DNA from: Aurantibacter crassamenti
GTDB lineage: Bacteria; Bacteroidota; Bacteroidia; Flavobacteriales; Flavobacteriaceae
Assembly: GCF_016811105.1 (NCBI RefSeq)
Contig: NZ_JAFBGM010000001.1
Location: forward strand, 887,126 to 951,125
Length of the DNA stretch: 64,000 bases
Direction: 5' to 3'
Made by a program: the position numbers and the translations under genes. This document shows positions 11,154 to 20,355 of this stretch, one piece after another (within the stretch, counting starts at the first letter, position 1; every line of letters starts with the position of its first letter). The notes below the pieces were generated by a model. The model had not been told where the DNA came from and made no database searches. It worked only from the letters and a program-made list of their open reading frames with translations.

Positions 11154-13241
11154 TTAGGTCAATAAATTTGGTGTTACCCGCATTATCCACATTTTGTCTT
11201 CATACGAATCATTTATTTTAGAATAGTAAGAAATCAAGGCATTGTTCCACGATTCATGCTTTTTTAAATAAACGTATCTCCAATTGTTTTCAGGGTTGAT
11301 AAAGTAACTAGCACTTAAGCCATAAGAGTTAAGAATACGTACAAAATTTTTGGCGTTTTTTGGACTTGCAAAAACATTTGCAATAATGTAGTAACCAGAT
11401 CCAACACCATCTAAATCATAGGTTTTAGCATCAAGTTTGTTTTTAGTTAGTTTGTCTTGAACAATTACATTTTGTTGTAATTGATTATTACCATACTTGT
11501 CTGCTTTCTGTTTTAGTTTGTCAACGTTTGAAGCATAAGCTTCGTTAGAATATTTGTTATCTACATTCATTATCCACAAGTCACCATCGTAATCACCATT
11601 CATTTGGCTTTGATGTGCATTAAGTGCATCTTCCCAAGTGTCATAACGATTTAAGTAAACATATTTTAAACCATTATTAGGGTTATCTATGTAGTCAGGG
11701 CTTAGTCCTTTATTTGATAGGTTGTTCATGAACTTGTCCATGTATTGACCTCCTTTATATACATTCGCAACAACATAATAACCATCAGTAACACCTTCAA
11801 GATTTCTAAACTTTCTACTCTTGACAGGTTTAGCGCTTTGGTCATAATCGTTTGTTTGTGTGGTTACAACTGCATCTTTCTTTTGAATGACATCATTGCT
11901 GTAATTTGGGCCAGAATTGTTGTCTTGAGACGTATTTATACTGTTTGGTTTGTAGCCGTCATTGCCAGTATTGTTTTGTGCTAATGCAGGCCTGTCTTGA
12001 CCTGTTAAGAACATGTCTTCTGCTCTTTTTTCTAAGTCTGGTCTTTCTCCATTGGTTTCATTACGAACCATTTTCATAACCATGTTAAAACGTCTTTCTA
12101 AATCTTTTTGACGATTGGCTTCTAAAGAATCTTGTCTGAACATTAATTCTGCTATAATTGCATCGTTCTCTTCAAGCTTCTTTTTTAACTTTTCAATTTC
12201 TTCATTTGTAGCTAAATCATCAGTAGTTAGTTCGTCTTCATTAACTAAGTCATCTTCATTATCTTCAAGCATTACTCGGTCTTCCGTCAAATTCGGCGTG
12301 AATGAGTATGCAAATGAAATTTCATGTGTGACACCAAGATTGTTGAAATCGGTTCCAAAACCTTTTTCCATATTATAACCTAGTGATAGACGCTTGTTTA
12401 GGTTAAAACCAGCACCAGCAGATGCACCATAAAAGCTATCATAGCCACCTTGTAACCACCCAAGTTTTGGTAGATCTAAAATCATTCCTCCACCATAAGA
12501 AATATCTTGTTGGTTTTCTACTGTTGGGCCATTTTGTGCATTTAAGCGCACTCTGGCTAAGGGCATTAACCTAGCGTTTTCCATAATACCCGAACCGTTA
12601 GTAAAAGGTTGAGTATATTGTAGGTGAGCTGAGTATGTTTTGTCTGCAAAATCAGTTAATTGCTTACTTGTTTTTAAATTGTAGTCTAACAGGTTTTCAG
12701 CAAATGCACCAAAATCAAATCGGCTATAAGAAAGATTGAAACCAGGTTGAAATGAAAGCACATTACTATCATCTGTACCAAATAACAAAGGATCATTAGG
12801 GTCTATTGGGTTGGCAGAGTTTTGATTATAACCAGTATTGTAATAGGCTAAATTAGCACCAAAGGTAAAGTTGCTCTTGTCGCTTAGTTTGAGTCCATAT
12901 GCATAGTTTGCAAGAACTCCAATATTTGAAACCAAACCTTTTTTCTGACTGTATAGACTCAATCCTAGCCCGTTTCTATCCCCTATTCTACCGCTATAAC
13001 TAACAAAATAGGTTTGATCATTGTTGTTAAATTGTACTGATTGGTTTCTATGGAAGAAATTTATGTATGATTTATCCTCTTGTACAGTTGAAAACGTTGG
13101 GTTTATTAAGAACCTGTTGAATTTTAATAAGTTTTGTGGAGCCACTTTATATGGTAAAAGTGGTTCATCTTCTTGCGCATTCACGTTCGTGAAGGTCAAA
13201 GCCATCATCAAAAGAAGAAATATGTGTTTTACTTGTTTCAT
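11154..13241 (-). CDS. PorP/SprF-like type IX secretion membrane protein with two C-terminal SPOR-like domains
   Basis: A 695-residue protein. A signal peptide ends near residue 22 (TNVNAQ). Residues about 30-325 match the PorP/SprF outer-membrane beta-barrel pattern (NRFLINPTFSTV, glycine/aromatic strands, closing ISFAYSF). An acidic, partly coiled-coil linker (325-405) and a polar Asn-rich linker follow. Two related modules sit at about 480-575 and 608-692, each with GYYxxANV near its start, YVYL in the middle and WIM.V at its end, resembling SPOR (peptidoglycan-binding) folds. SprF-type proteins are needed to export or anchor their cognate SprB-type adhesin, and the gene lies directly between the Ig-like protein gene and the adhesin gene, 6 and 23 bases apart. 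The SPOR-like tail is an extension beyond the usual PorP/SprF length of about 300-350 residues and could tie the barrel to the cell wall. Confidence 0.88.
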   Translation of the reverse strand: MKQVKHIFLLLMMALTFTNVNAQEDEPLLPYKVAPQNLLKFNRFLINPTFSTVQEDKSYINFFHRNQSVQFNNNDQTYFVSYSGRIGDRNGLGLSLYSQKKGLVSNIGVLANYAYGLKLSDKSNFTFGANLAYYNTGYNQNSANPIDPNDPLLFGTDDSNVLSFQPGFNLSYSRFDFGAFAENLLDYNLKTSKQLTDFADKTYSAHLQYTQPFTNGSGIMENARLMPLARVRLNAQNGPTVENQQDISYGGGMILDLPKLGWLQGGYDSFYGASAGAGFNLNKRLSLGYNMEKGFGTDFNNLGVTHEISFAYSFTPNLTEDRVMLEDNEDDLVNEDELTTDDLATNEEIEKLKKKLEENDAIIAELMFRQDSLEANRQKDLERRFNMVMKMVRNETNGERPDLEKRAEDMFLTGQDRPALAQNNTGNDGYKPNSINTSQDNNSGPNYSNDVIQKKDAVVTTQTNDYDQSAKPVKSRKFRNLEGVTDGYYVVANVYKGGQYMDKFMNNLSNKGLSPDYIDNPNNGLKYVYLNRYDTWEDALNAHQSQMNGDYDGDLWIMNVDNKYSNEAYASNVDKLKQKADKYGNNQLQQNVIVQDKLTKNKLDAKTYDLDGVGSGYYIIANVFASPKNAKNFVRILNSYGLSASYFINPENNWRYVYLKKHESWNNALISYYSKINDSYEDKMWIMRVTPNLLT

Positions 13242-13247
13242 GGTAGG

Positions 13248-15506
13248 TTATCGTATGACTGTAATGGTACCTTGTTTTAATGTTTCAGATGCATTCTTTA
13301 TTACATAGTAGAAGACCATATTTTGTGTTGGAAAAGCAACAGTTGATGTTGGCCAGTCGTTTTTGTAGTCTTGAATGTTTAATACCTCTTCACCATTTTC
13401 TTTATAAATAGTAACAGTGACATCAGTTTTGTTTGAATAGGAGTTCGGTAATACCCACTGGTCGTTAAAACCATCTCCGTTTGGAGTAATAACATTGGGC
13501 ACTTTAAATGTGTCTAAATACTCAGCTGAAAATTGTCTTGTAATTTCACAATTGTCAATATTTGCTATGAGGATATAATCACCTTCAAGTTCTATATCTA
13601 CACTATTAGTATTGCTTAGCTCAATGTTGTTTGCATCAAACCAACGATACCCTGTACCACCGCTTGCTGTTACTGTTCTTGTTGTGCCTTCAGGAAAAAC
13701 AAGAGTTCCATCAGGGTCAAGTGTAATTAGCTCTGGGTCTAGTGGTGTAATTGCTATTTCGTTCGATATTAAATCACATCCATTTTTGTCAATTACTAAA
13801 CGGTATGTGCCAGGTTGGGTAACATTTAGAGCTGCATCAGTTGTATTGATAGAAGTGCCATCTAATTGCCATTGAAAACTTTCTCCTGTCAAATCAGTAG
13901 AAGTGCTAATAGTTAAGGTGTCAGATGCGCTACAATAAACTGTGCTTGTGCTAGTAATTGCTAATGTTTCGTTTGTCAATAATTGCACCGTAAGACTATT
14001 TGAACTTGGATTATACGAGTTCAATGTTCCATTCATAGTATAATTTCCATTTTCAGAGGTATCCGTTACACTTATACTACTAGAAGTTGCTCCACTTATA
14101 TCTGAACCATTTCTTGTCCATTGATATGTAAATCCAGATTGTACGTCACTTGTAACATCAATTGTTGTTCCGTCAGACAATACTGCGTTTATTGTATCAA
14201 TATCTAGTGTCACATTTGTATCAACACATGCTGTATAACTTGAACCATACACAATTACTAATTCAAATGATGAAGGAGTAACCAGTTCTGTAGTTTCAGA
14301 AATTATAGTTGTTGGGTTAGGGCACGAACCAGCTGGTTGTGTAACTTCAACAGAATAGCTACCTTCTTGGGTTGCATCAAATGAAATATTAGTTGCACCT
14401 GCAATTGGGCTACTGTTTCTATACCATTGAAAGGTAGGAGAAGTTGCATTAGTGGTGATACTTAATGTTTCAGTATCGCCCGGTAATAATACAAGGTTAG
14501 CATCGTTAACTCTAGTTATTGTAAAATTGTCAGAATTAGTAAAGGTTATAGCGGCTGAGATTTCAGGACAATTTCCACTTTCAGAAACACTTACTTGGTA
14601 ATCACCTTCAAATGAAGGGCTAGATCCATCAACAACATATGTTGCTGCTGTAGCGCCAGCAATTTCAACTCCGTCTTTTAACCATTGATATGAAGGCGAG
14701 CCTAAAGCAGTAGAAACTGATAATGTTTCTGTATCACTTGAACATAAGGCTGTTTTGCTTGGCGGGTTAATACTAGTGCTCCCTCCTACTGCACCAATAC
14801 ATACATCAGGCATATTTGATTGCGTTGTACCGTTATCAGAACAATCACCATAATCAATTTGTGCGAAGTACATTCCGCCCTCAGTAACATTTAATGTCGG
14901 GCCTGTTTCACCAACTAATAAGGTTAAATCTTTGTACCATTGATACTGATAGGTATTTGGATTGGTTAAGTTCACTACAGATAGTGTGATGGGGTCTGTG
15001 CTAATGATTGAAGCTTGAGGTGAAGTACTTCCGTCATGTGTAATGGTTAGATTAGATACAAAATCCATATAATACATACTGTAGCTTAAAGCACTTTCAG
15101 CTGAAGCTAGAGGGTCGGTACTACGAACACGCAATTTGTATCCTGCTCCACGAGTATCTGTTGGAATCGAAAATTCAAATCCTCGACCTGAACTTTTAAC
15201 GACAGCATCATCAGAAGCAGTTGCTAGTTCTACAGGGTTTGTAAAGTCACCCGTTGCATCTGAAAGTTCTAGGATCCATTGGTTACCAGCATTTGATGCG
15301 CCATCAAATTGTGCATTAGCAAAATATTGGTTAAAATTACCGTTGTTACCCGCGCATATTTTATCCCAAGCACCACCACCTGTATCAGGATTGTCTGCAG
15401 GCACTACCGTTAAATTTGCTATAATCTGTGCTGAAACCTGAAAAGATCCGAGCAGCATGAAGACTAACAAGATAAGCTGTACGCCGTTGTATTTATTTGG
15501 TCTCAT
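13248..15506 (-). CDS. Ig-like repeat protein with gliding-motility-type (T9SS type B) C-terminal domain
   Basis: A 752-residue exported protein and first gene of the adhesin operon. A signal peptide ends near residue 27 (FQVSAQ). From about residue 180 there are repeated Ig-like domains marked by YQWxxDG or FQWYRNS followed by GxYxVxV. The last 90 residues are the gliding motility-associated C-terminal domain: VPNVITPNGDGFNDQW, then VTIYKENGEEV and a closing TITVIR. This domain targets proteins to the type IX secretion system in Bacteroidota. The stop codon lies 6 bases before the PorP/SprF-like start. The position resembles that of SprC/SprD-type partners in gliding loci, but I cannot assign it to one of them. 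It probably assists or decorates the giant adhesin at the cell surface. Confidence 0.88.
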   Translation of the reverse strand: MRPNKYNGVQLILLVFMLLGSFQVSAQIIANLTVVPADNPDTGGGAWDKICAGNNGNFNQYFANAQFDGASNAGNQWILELSDATGDFTNPVELATASDDAVVKSSGRGFEFSIPTDTRGAGYKLRVRSTDPLASAESALSYSMYYMDFVSNLTITHDGSTSPQASIISTDPITLSVVNLTNPNTYQYQWYKDLTLLVGETGPTLNVTEGGMYFAQIDYGDCSDNGTTQSNMPDVCIGAVGGSTSINPPSKTALCSSDTETLSVSTALGSPSYQWLKDGVEIAGATAATYVVDGSSPSFEGDYQVSVSESGNCPEISAAITFTNSDNFTITRVNDANLVLLPGDTETLSITTNATSPTFQWYRNSSPIAGATNISFDATQEGSYSVEVTQPAGSCPNPTTIISETTELVTPSSFELVIVYGSSYTACVDTNVTLDIDTINAVLSDGTTIDVTSDVQSGFTYQWTRNGSDISGATSSSISVTDTSENGNYTMNGTLNSYNPSSNSLTVQLLTNETLAITSTSTVYCSASDTLTISTSTDLTGESFQWQLDGTSINTTDAALNVTQPGTYRLVIDKNGCDLISNEIAITPLDPELITLDPDGTLVFPEGTTRTVTASGGTGYRWFDANNIELSNTNSVDIELEGDYILIANIDNCEITRQFSAEYLDTFKVPNVITPNGDGFNDQWVLPNSYSNKTDVTVTIYKENGEEVLNIQDYKNDWPTSTVAFPTQNMVFYYVIKNASETLKQGTITVIR

Positions 15507-15777
15507 AAGTAGATGTAGTTTAAATACTACTGTTTGTTCTTCGATTGGGGTCGTTGAGCAAACGTTATTTGTTTGGTTATTTTAGTGAGAATTTGTTAAA
15601 AGTTCTCGTGCCCATAGTATTCAACAACAAATATGTCATATAATTATAGGCTGTAGAACTTAATGTTGTGGCGTACCCTAAAAACGTTGTGAAATAGTGA
15701 AATCTGTATGCTTGGCACTTTTGTTCCTACACGTACAAGCATTTTAGCTACCTTTGTGCTTCCAAAAAAATTCAGTA
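15507..15777. other. divergent intergenic region, adhesin operon / glnS
   Basis: These 271 bases separate the starts of the adhesin operon and glnS and should hold both promoters. The glnS -7 element is visible. No exact TAnnTTTG on the minus strand was found for the adhesin operon, so its promoter is unassigned. Confidence 0.6.
15749..15756 (+). promoter_or_regulatory. candidate -7 promoter element for glnS
   Basis: TACCTTTG matches the Bacteroidota -7 consensus TAnnTTTG and lies 21 bases before the glnS ATG. The nearest upstream TTG (15721-15723) leaves a 25-base spacer, slightly longer than usual, so the -33 part is uncertain. Confidence 0.5.
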
Positions 15778-17463
15778 ATGAGTGATAGTCCAAAGGCATT
15801 GAATTTTATAGAGCATATCATTGAAGAAGACTTAGCAAAAGGGTTTTCTAAAAGTGATTTACGCTTTCGTTTTCCACCAGAACCCAATGGTTATTTACAC
15901 ATTGGACATGCAAGTTCAATTTGTTTAAATTTTGGTTTGGGAGAACGCTATAGTGCGCCAGTTAATTTGAGGTTTGATGACACCAATCCTGCTAAGGAAG
16001 AACAGGCGTTTGTAGACGCTATAAAGCGTGATGTTCATTGGCTTGGTTATGAATGGAATACTGAACGGTATGCTTCAGATTATTTCCAACAATTGTATGA
16101 CTGGGCAATAGATTTAATTAAACAAAACAAGGCTTATGTAGATAGCCAAAGTTCTGAGGAAATGGCACTGCAAAAAGGTACGCCCACCGAAGAAGGAGTA
16201 GATGGACCCTATAGAAATCGTTCTGTTGAAGAAAACTTGAAATTATTTCAAGAGATGAAAGATGGAAAGTTTCAAGAAGGTGAACATGTTCTTCGAGCTA
16301 AAATTGATATGGCTTCAACAAATATGCTAATGCGCGACCCTATCATTTATCGCGTGTTACATAAGGCGCATCATCGTACAAATACCGATTGGTGTATTTA
16401 CCCTATGTACGACTGGACACACGGTGAGAGCGATTATATAGAACAAGTTTCTCATTCATTATGTACTTTAGAATTTTTGCCTCATCGAGAGTTGTATGAC
16501 TGGTTTTTAGATCAGGTTTGTGAAGAAAATAAAGTGCGACCTAAGCAACGTGAGTTTGCTAGAAGAAACTTAAGTCATACAGTAGTTAGTAAACGTAAAC
16601 TGTTGCAGCTAGTGGAGCAAAATGTAGTTAATAGTTGGGATGACCCACGAATGCCTACCATTTCGGGCCTAAGAAGAAGAGGTTATACTCCTGAATCTAT
16701 TAGGAATTTTGCTGATACAATTGGCATTGCTAAACGGGAGAATTTAATAGATGTTTCACTTTTAGAATTTCATGTGCGTGAGCATTTAAATAAAATTGCG
16801 CCACGTGTTATGGCCGTACTAGATCCTTTAAAGATTGTTATTACGAATTATCCTGAAGGAAAAGAAGAATGGTTAACGGCAGAGAATAATCCTGAAGATG
16901 AGGCTGCTGGATCTCGTGAAGTTCCTTTTTCAAGAGAAATATATATTGAGAAGGCTGATTTCAGGGAAGAGGCTAATAAAAAATTCTTTCGTTTAAAGCT
17001 CGGCAGAGAGGTTCGTTTAAAAAATGGATATATTATTAAAGCAGAAAGTTGTACAAAAGATGAAGAGGGCAATGTAATTGAAGTGCAATGTACCTATGAT
17101 GAGAAAAGTAAAAGTGGAAGCGGAACAGAAGAAAGTTTGCGAAAGGTAAAGGGCACATTACACTGGGTTTCTATAAAGCATGCTTTAACATCTGAAATAA
17201 GGCTGTATGATCGTTTGTTTACAGATGAAAGTCCGGATACGCATAAAGACAAAGATTTTATGGATTTCGTTAACCCAGAGTCTTTAAAAACGATTACAGG
17301 TTATTTAGAACCTAGTTTAAAAGCTGCCAAACCTGAAGATCGTATACAATTTCAACGACTAGGTTATTTCTGTGTTGATAAAGATTCAACATCAGAAAAG
17401 TTAGTAATTAATCGAACAGTGGGCTTACGCGATTCTTGGGCTAAAATTCAAGAGAAAAACTGA
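15778..17463 (+). CDS. glnS: glutamine-tRNA ligase
   Basis: A 561-residue class I aminoacyl-tRNA synthetase that charges tRNA-Gln with glutamine in the cytoplasm. The HIGH signature is present as HIGHA near residue 35 in FPPEPNGYLHIGHA, diagnostic of GlnRS/GluRS of the eukaryotic-like branch. RFDDTNPAKE follows, and the KMSKS-equivalent loop is VVSKRKL near residue 265. The C-terminal anticodon-binding beta-barrels follow. Length is close to E. coli GlnRS (554). I start at the ATG at 15778, because an upstream TTG at 15754 overlaps the promoter element and adds residues unlike the family. It is monocistronic and ends at a strong bidirectional terminator. Confidence 0.96.
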   Translation: MSDSPKALNFIEHIIEEDLAKGFSKSDLRFRFPPEPNGYLHIGHASSICLNFGLGERYSAPVNLRFDDTNPAKEEQAFVDAIKRDVHWLGYEWNTERYASDYFQQLYDWAIDLIKQNKAYVDSQSSEEMALQKGTPTEEGVDGPYRNRSVEENLKLFQEMKDGKFQEGEHVLRAKIDMASTNMLMRDPIIYRVLHKAHHRTNTDWCIYPMYDWTHGESDYIEQVSHSLCTLEFLPHRELYDWFLDQVCEENKVRPKQREFARRNLSHTVVSKRKLLQLVEQNVVNSWDDPRMPTISGLRRRGYTPESIRNFADTIGIAKRENLIDVSLLEFHVREHLNKIAPRVMAVLDPLKIVITNYPEGKEEWLTAENNPEDEAAGSREVPFSREIYIEKADFREEANKKFFRLKLGREVRLKNGYIIKAESCTKDEEGNVIEVQCTYDEKSKSGSGTEESLRKVKGTLHWVSIKHALTSEIRLYDRLFTDESPDTHKDKDFMDFVNPESLKTITGYLEPSLKAAKPEDRIQFQRLGYFCVDKDSTSEKLVINRTVGLRDSWAKIQEKN

Positions 17464-17616
17464 AATAAAATATGTTTATATAAAATTATATATCAATTGG
17501 TATTTTCTATTAAAACTAAGCTCTTATAGTGCTCGTAGACGTCGTTTTTATTAATCTTTGAGGTGTATTGTGGTTTTTAGACAAAACCTGCTTAATGATT
17601 CTTAAAATAAGTATTT

Positions 17617-17661
17617 AACAAAAGAAAGGGCTCTAGTTATGCTAGAGCCCTTTCTTTTGTT
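17617..17661. terminator. bidirectional terminator between glnS and the SPFH gene
   Basis: A perfect 19-bp stem (17618-17636 pairing with 17642-17660) with loop TTATG. The stem has A-rich and T-rich ends, so it can serve glnS on the plus strand and the SPFH gene on the minus strand. Confidence 0.92.
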
Positions 17662-17670
17662 TATAAGCTT

Positions 17671-18597
17671 TTATTTTAATTTTTTTGGCTTTGCGTTTTT
17701 CATTGCCTCACCAATTTGGTTACTGGCTGTAAAACTAGCAACCATATCATTTAACATTTGACTACCTGCTTGAGGAGAATTCGGAAGTAAAATTAAATTG
17801 CTGTTTGTTTCTTGTCCAATTGATTGTAAAGTATCATAATGTTGCGTTACAACAATCAAAGCAGATGCTTCTTGAGAATTGATACCTACTTTATTTAAAA
17901 CCTCTACAGATTCTTCTAAGCCTCGTGCAATTTCTCTTCGTTGATCAGCAATACCTTGTCCTTGCAAACGCTTACTTTCAGCTTCAGCCTTAGCGCGCTC
18001 AACAATCAAAATACGTTGAGCATCACCTTCAAACTGAGCGGCAATTTTTTCACGTTCAGAAGCATTAATTCTGTTCATGGCTTCTTTTACTTGCCCATCA
18101 GGATCGATATCTGTAACTAAGGTTTTAATAATGTCAAACCCATAACCAGACATTGCTTCATTTAATTCTGTTTTAACTGCAATAGCAATATCGTCTTTCT
18201 TTACAAAAACATCGTCCAATTTCATTTTTGGAACTTCAGCTCTTACAACGTCAAATACGTAAGATGTAATTTGCTCATGAGGATAATCTAATTTGTAAAA
18301 AGAATCATACACCTTATCTTGAATTACTTTGTATTGTACAGAAACTTTTAATTTAACAAATACATCATCTAATGTTTTTGTTTCGATGATTACATCTAAT
18401 TGTTGAATTTTAAGACTTAACCTTCCTGCAATACGATCGACTAGTGGAATTTTCAATTGAAGTCCTGATTGTCTAATACTGTGAAATTTTCCAAAACGCT
18501 CAACAATAACGGCGGTTTGTTGTTTTACAATAAAGAATGAAGATATTAGGATTATTACTCCAAAAAAAATGAACGGTATAATAAAAAATGAACCCAT
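17671..18597 (-). CDS. SPFH/Band 7 domain membrane protein
   Basis: A 308-residue protein of the stomatin/prohibitin (SPFH) family. One N-terminal membrane segment (residues about 3-24) is followed by the Band 7 domain (VERFGKFHSIRQSGLQLKIP, about 30-190) and an Ala/Glu/Arg-rich coiled coil (ASEREKIAAQFEGDAQR to about 240), then a short tail with NLILLPNSPQ. Such proteins oligomerise on the membrane and organise lipid microdomains or regulate proteases. The specific client here is unknown. The gene lies downstream of gltX on the same strand with a 130-base gap and may have its own promoter. It ends at the bidirectional terminator shared with glnS. Assignment to HflC, QmcA or stomatin subgroups is not attempted. 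Confidence 0.9.
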   Translation of the reverse strand: MGSFFIIPFIFFGVIILISSFFIVKQQTAVIVERFGKFHSIRQSGLQLKIPLVDRIAGRLSLKIQQLDVIIETKTLDDVFVKLKVSVQYKVIQDKVYDSFYKLDYPHEQITSYVFDVVRAEVPKMKLDDVFVKKDDIAIAVKTELNEAMSGYGFDIIKTLVTDIDPDGQVKEAMNRINASEREKIAAQFEGDAQRILIVERAKAEAESKRLQGQGIADQRREIARGLEESVEVLNKVGINSQEASALIVVTQHYDTLQSIGQETNSNLILLPNSPQAGSQMLNDMVASFTASNQIGEAMKNAKPKKLK

Positions 18598-18727
18598 ATG
18601 CTTTGATATTTAGTTAATTTATTGAATTTACGAAAAGTCATCGTATATGTGTATCAATTACGACAAGATTGTTACAATTAGTGTTTTTAAATGTACACAG
18701 CAAAGGTTATTAGTTAAGGCTAATGAG

Positions 18728-20230
18728 TTAACCTAAAAGTTTAATTGCTTTTTTAATACGATCAATACTTTCTTGTTTGCCTATCATTTCAATGATATCA
18801 AAAATATGCGGTCCTTTCATATCGCCAACTATAATTAGACGTAGTGGAGCCATAATTTTACCAAAAGATAATTCTTGTTCCGTTATCCAATTTTTTATTA
18901 CAGTTTCTATTTGGTCTGATGAAAAGGTTTCAACATCATTAATCAATGCACTTACTGTTTGCATTAATTGGGGTGTATCTTCTTTCCATTGTTTTTTTAC
19001 TGCTTTTTCCGCATAGTTTTCAGGTGAATTAAAGAAGTAGTCCGAAAGTTCCCAAAAATCAGTAATAAAAGATGCACGTTCTTTAATAAGTGATACAATC
19101 TTTTCTATTTGTGCTATATCAGGCTGGGTAATAGTTTTGTTTGCTAAAATTGGTAAGTACAATTGAGCGAGTTCCTTGTCTGATTTGCTTTGCAAATAGT
19201 GTTGATTGTACCATTTGGTTTTGTCTGGGTCAAACCGTGCGCCTGACTTGTTAACTCTTTTTAAATCAAAGGTTTCAATAAGTTCTTCTAAGTTAAATAT
19301 CTCTTGTTCTGTTCCAGGGTTCCACCCCAATAGTGCCAAGAAATTAATAACAGCCTCAGGAAAATATCCTGCTTCTTTATAGCCTATAGAATCATTCCAA
19401 GATAATGGAAATACAGGAAAACCTAATTTGTCTCCATCTCGTTTGCTTAATTTGCCCTTACCAGTAGGTTTCATAATTAAAGGCAAATGTGCAAATTCAG
19501 GTGCATCCCATCCAAAAGCCTTATACAGTTGATAATGTAAGGCTAAAGATGGCAGCCATTCTTCTCCTCTAATAACATGAGTTATATCCATTAAATGGTC
19601 ATCAACAATGTTTGCTAAATGATAGGTGGGCATACCGTCAGATTTAAAAAGCACTTTATCATCCAGTATGTTAGTGTCTATCTCTATTTGTCCCCTAATA
19701 AGGTCGTTTAGCTGCAATTTTTGATCCTGAGGAGATTTAAAACGCACAACATATGGTATTCCTTGCTTAATCTTAGCAGATGTTTCAGCTATAGAAAGTG
19801 ATAAAGAATTCTCAAGTTTTAATCGGTTATGCCAGTTGTATATAAAGGTTTTCCCCTTAGCTTCATGATCTTTTCTGTGATGGTCTAAAGACTCAGTAGT
19901 ATCAAAAGCGTAATATGCATTACCGCTTTCTATAAGTTGTTCTGCATAAGCTTTATAAAGTTCTTTTCGTTCGCTCTGGCGGTAAGGTCCGCAGTTGCCT
20001 TCTTTGTTAATTCCTTCGTCATAGGGTATACCACACCAGTTTAAGGCATCAATAATATATTCTTCAGCACCTTCAACATATCTATTTTGATCAGTGTCTT
20101 CAATACGTAGAAGGAAAGTACCGTTATGTTTTTTTGCAAATAAGTAATTAAATAACGCGGTTCTTACACCACCTATGTGTAATGCACCGGTAGGACTGGG
20201 GGCAAATCGAACTCTAACTGTTTTACTCAT
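18728..20230 (-). CDS. gltX: glutamate-tRNA ligase
   Basis: A 500-residue class I synthetase for tRNA-Glu. The HIGH motif is HIGG in FAPSPTGALHIGGVRTALFN at residues 10-29, RIEDTDQNRY follows, and the KMSKS loop is KLSKRDG near residue 262. A C-terminal helical anticodon-binding region completes it. Length fits the bacterial family. With glnS also present in the window, this GluRS is probably the discriminating type, although an indirect route for Gln-tRNA cannot be excluded from the sequence. The ATG at 20228-20230 is preceded on the minus strand by a TATCTTTG element. Confidence 0.97.
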   Translation of the reverse strand: MSKTVRVRFAPSPTGALHIGGVRTALFNYLFAKKHNGTFLLRIEDTDQNRYVEGAEEYIIDALNWCGIPYDEGINKEGNCGPYRQSERKELYKAYAEQLIESGNAYYAFDTTESLDHHRKDHEAKGKTFIYNWHNRLKLENSLSLSIAETSAKIKQGIPYVVRFKSPQDQKLQLNDLIRGQIEIDTNILDDKVLFKSDGMPTYHLANIVDDHLMDITHVIRGEEWLPSLALHYQLYKAFGWDAPEFAHLPLIMKPTGKGKLSKRDGDKLGFPVFPLSWNDSIGYKEAGYFPEAVINFLALLGWNPGTEQEIFNLEELIETFDLKRVNKSGARFDPDKTKWYNQHYLQSKSDKELAQLYLPILANKTITQPDIAQIEKIVSLIKERASFITDFWELSDYFFNSPENYAEKAVKKQWKEDTPQLMQTVSALINDVETFSSDQIETVIKNWITEQELSFGKIMAPLRLIIVGDMKGPHIFDIIEMIGKQESIDRIKKAIKLLG

Positions 20231-20247
20231 CTCAATATTTTAGAACG

Positions 20248-20255
20248 CAAAGATA
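20248..20255 (-). promoter_or_regulatory. candidate -7 element for gltX
   Basis: On the minus strand the bases read TATCTTTG, an exact TAnnTTTG match, 17 bases upstream of the gltX ATG. No clear -33 TTG was found at the usual distance. Confidence 0.5.
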
Positions 20256-20355
20256 CATGTTGAAAATGACCGTAAATCATATCATTAAAGCTTTTTAACA
20301 AATTTTTCTTAGCTAAATTTACAGCATAGTTTATATTGTTAAAAAAGTTGTCAAT

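Noticed and set aside
11177-11190. TTATCCACA-like DnaA boxes at 11177 and around 11569
   Set aside because: Both lie in the PorP/SprF-like gene and result from codons for a W-I-M motif in the SPOR-like modules, so they are not evidence of an origin.
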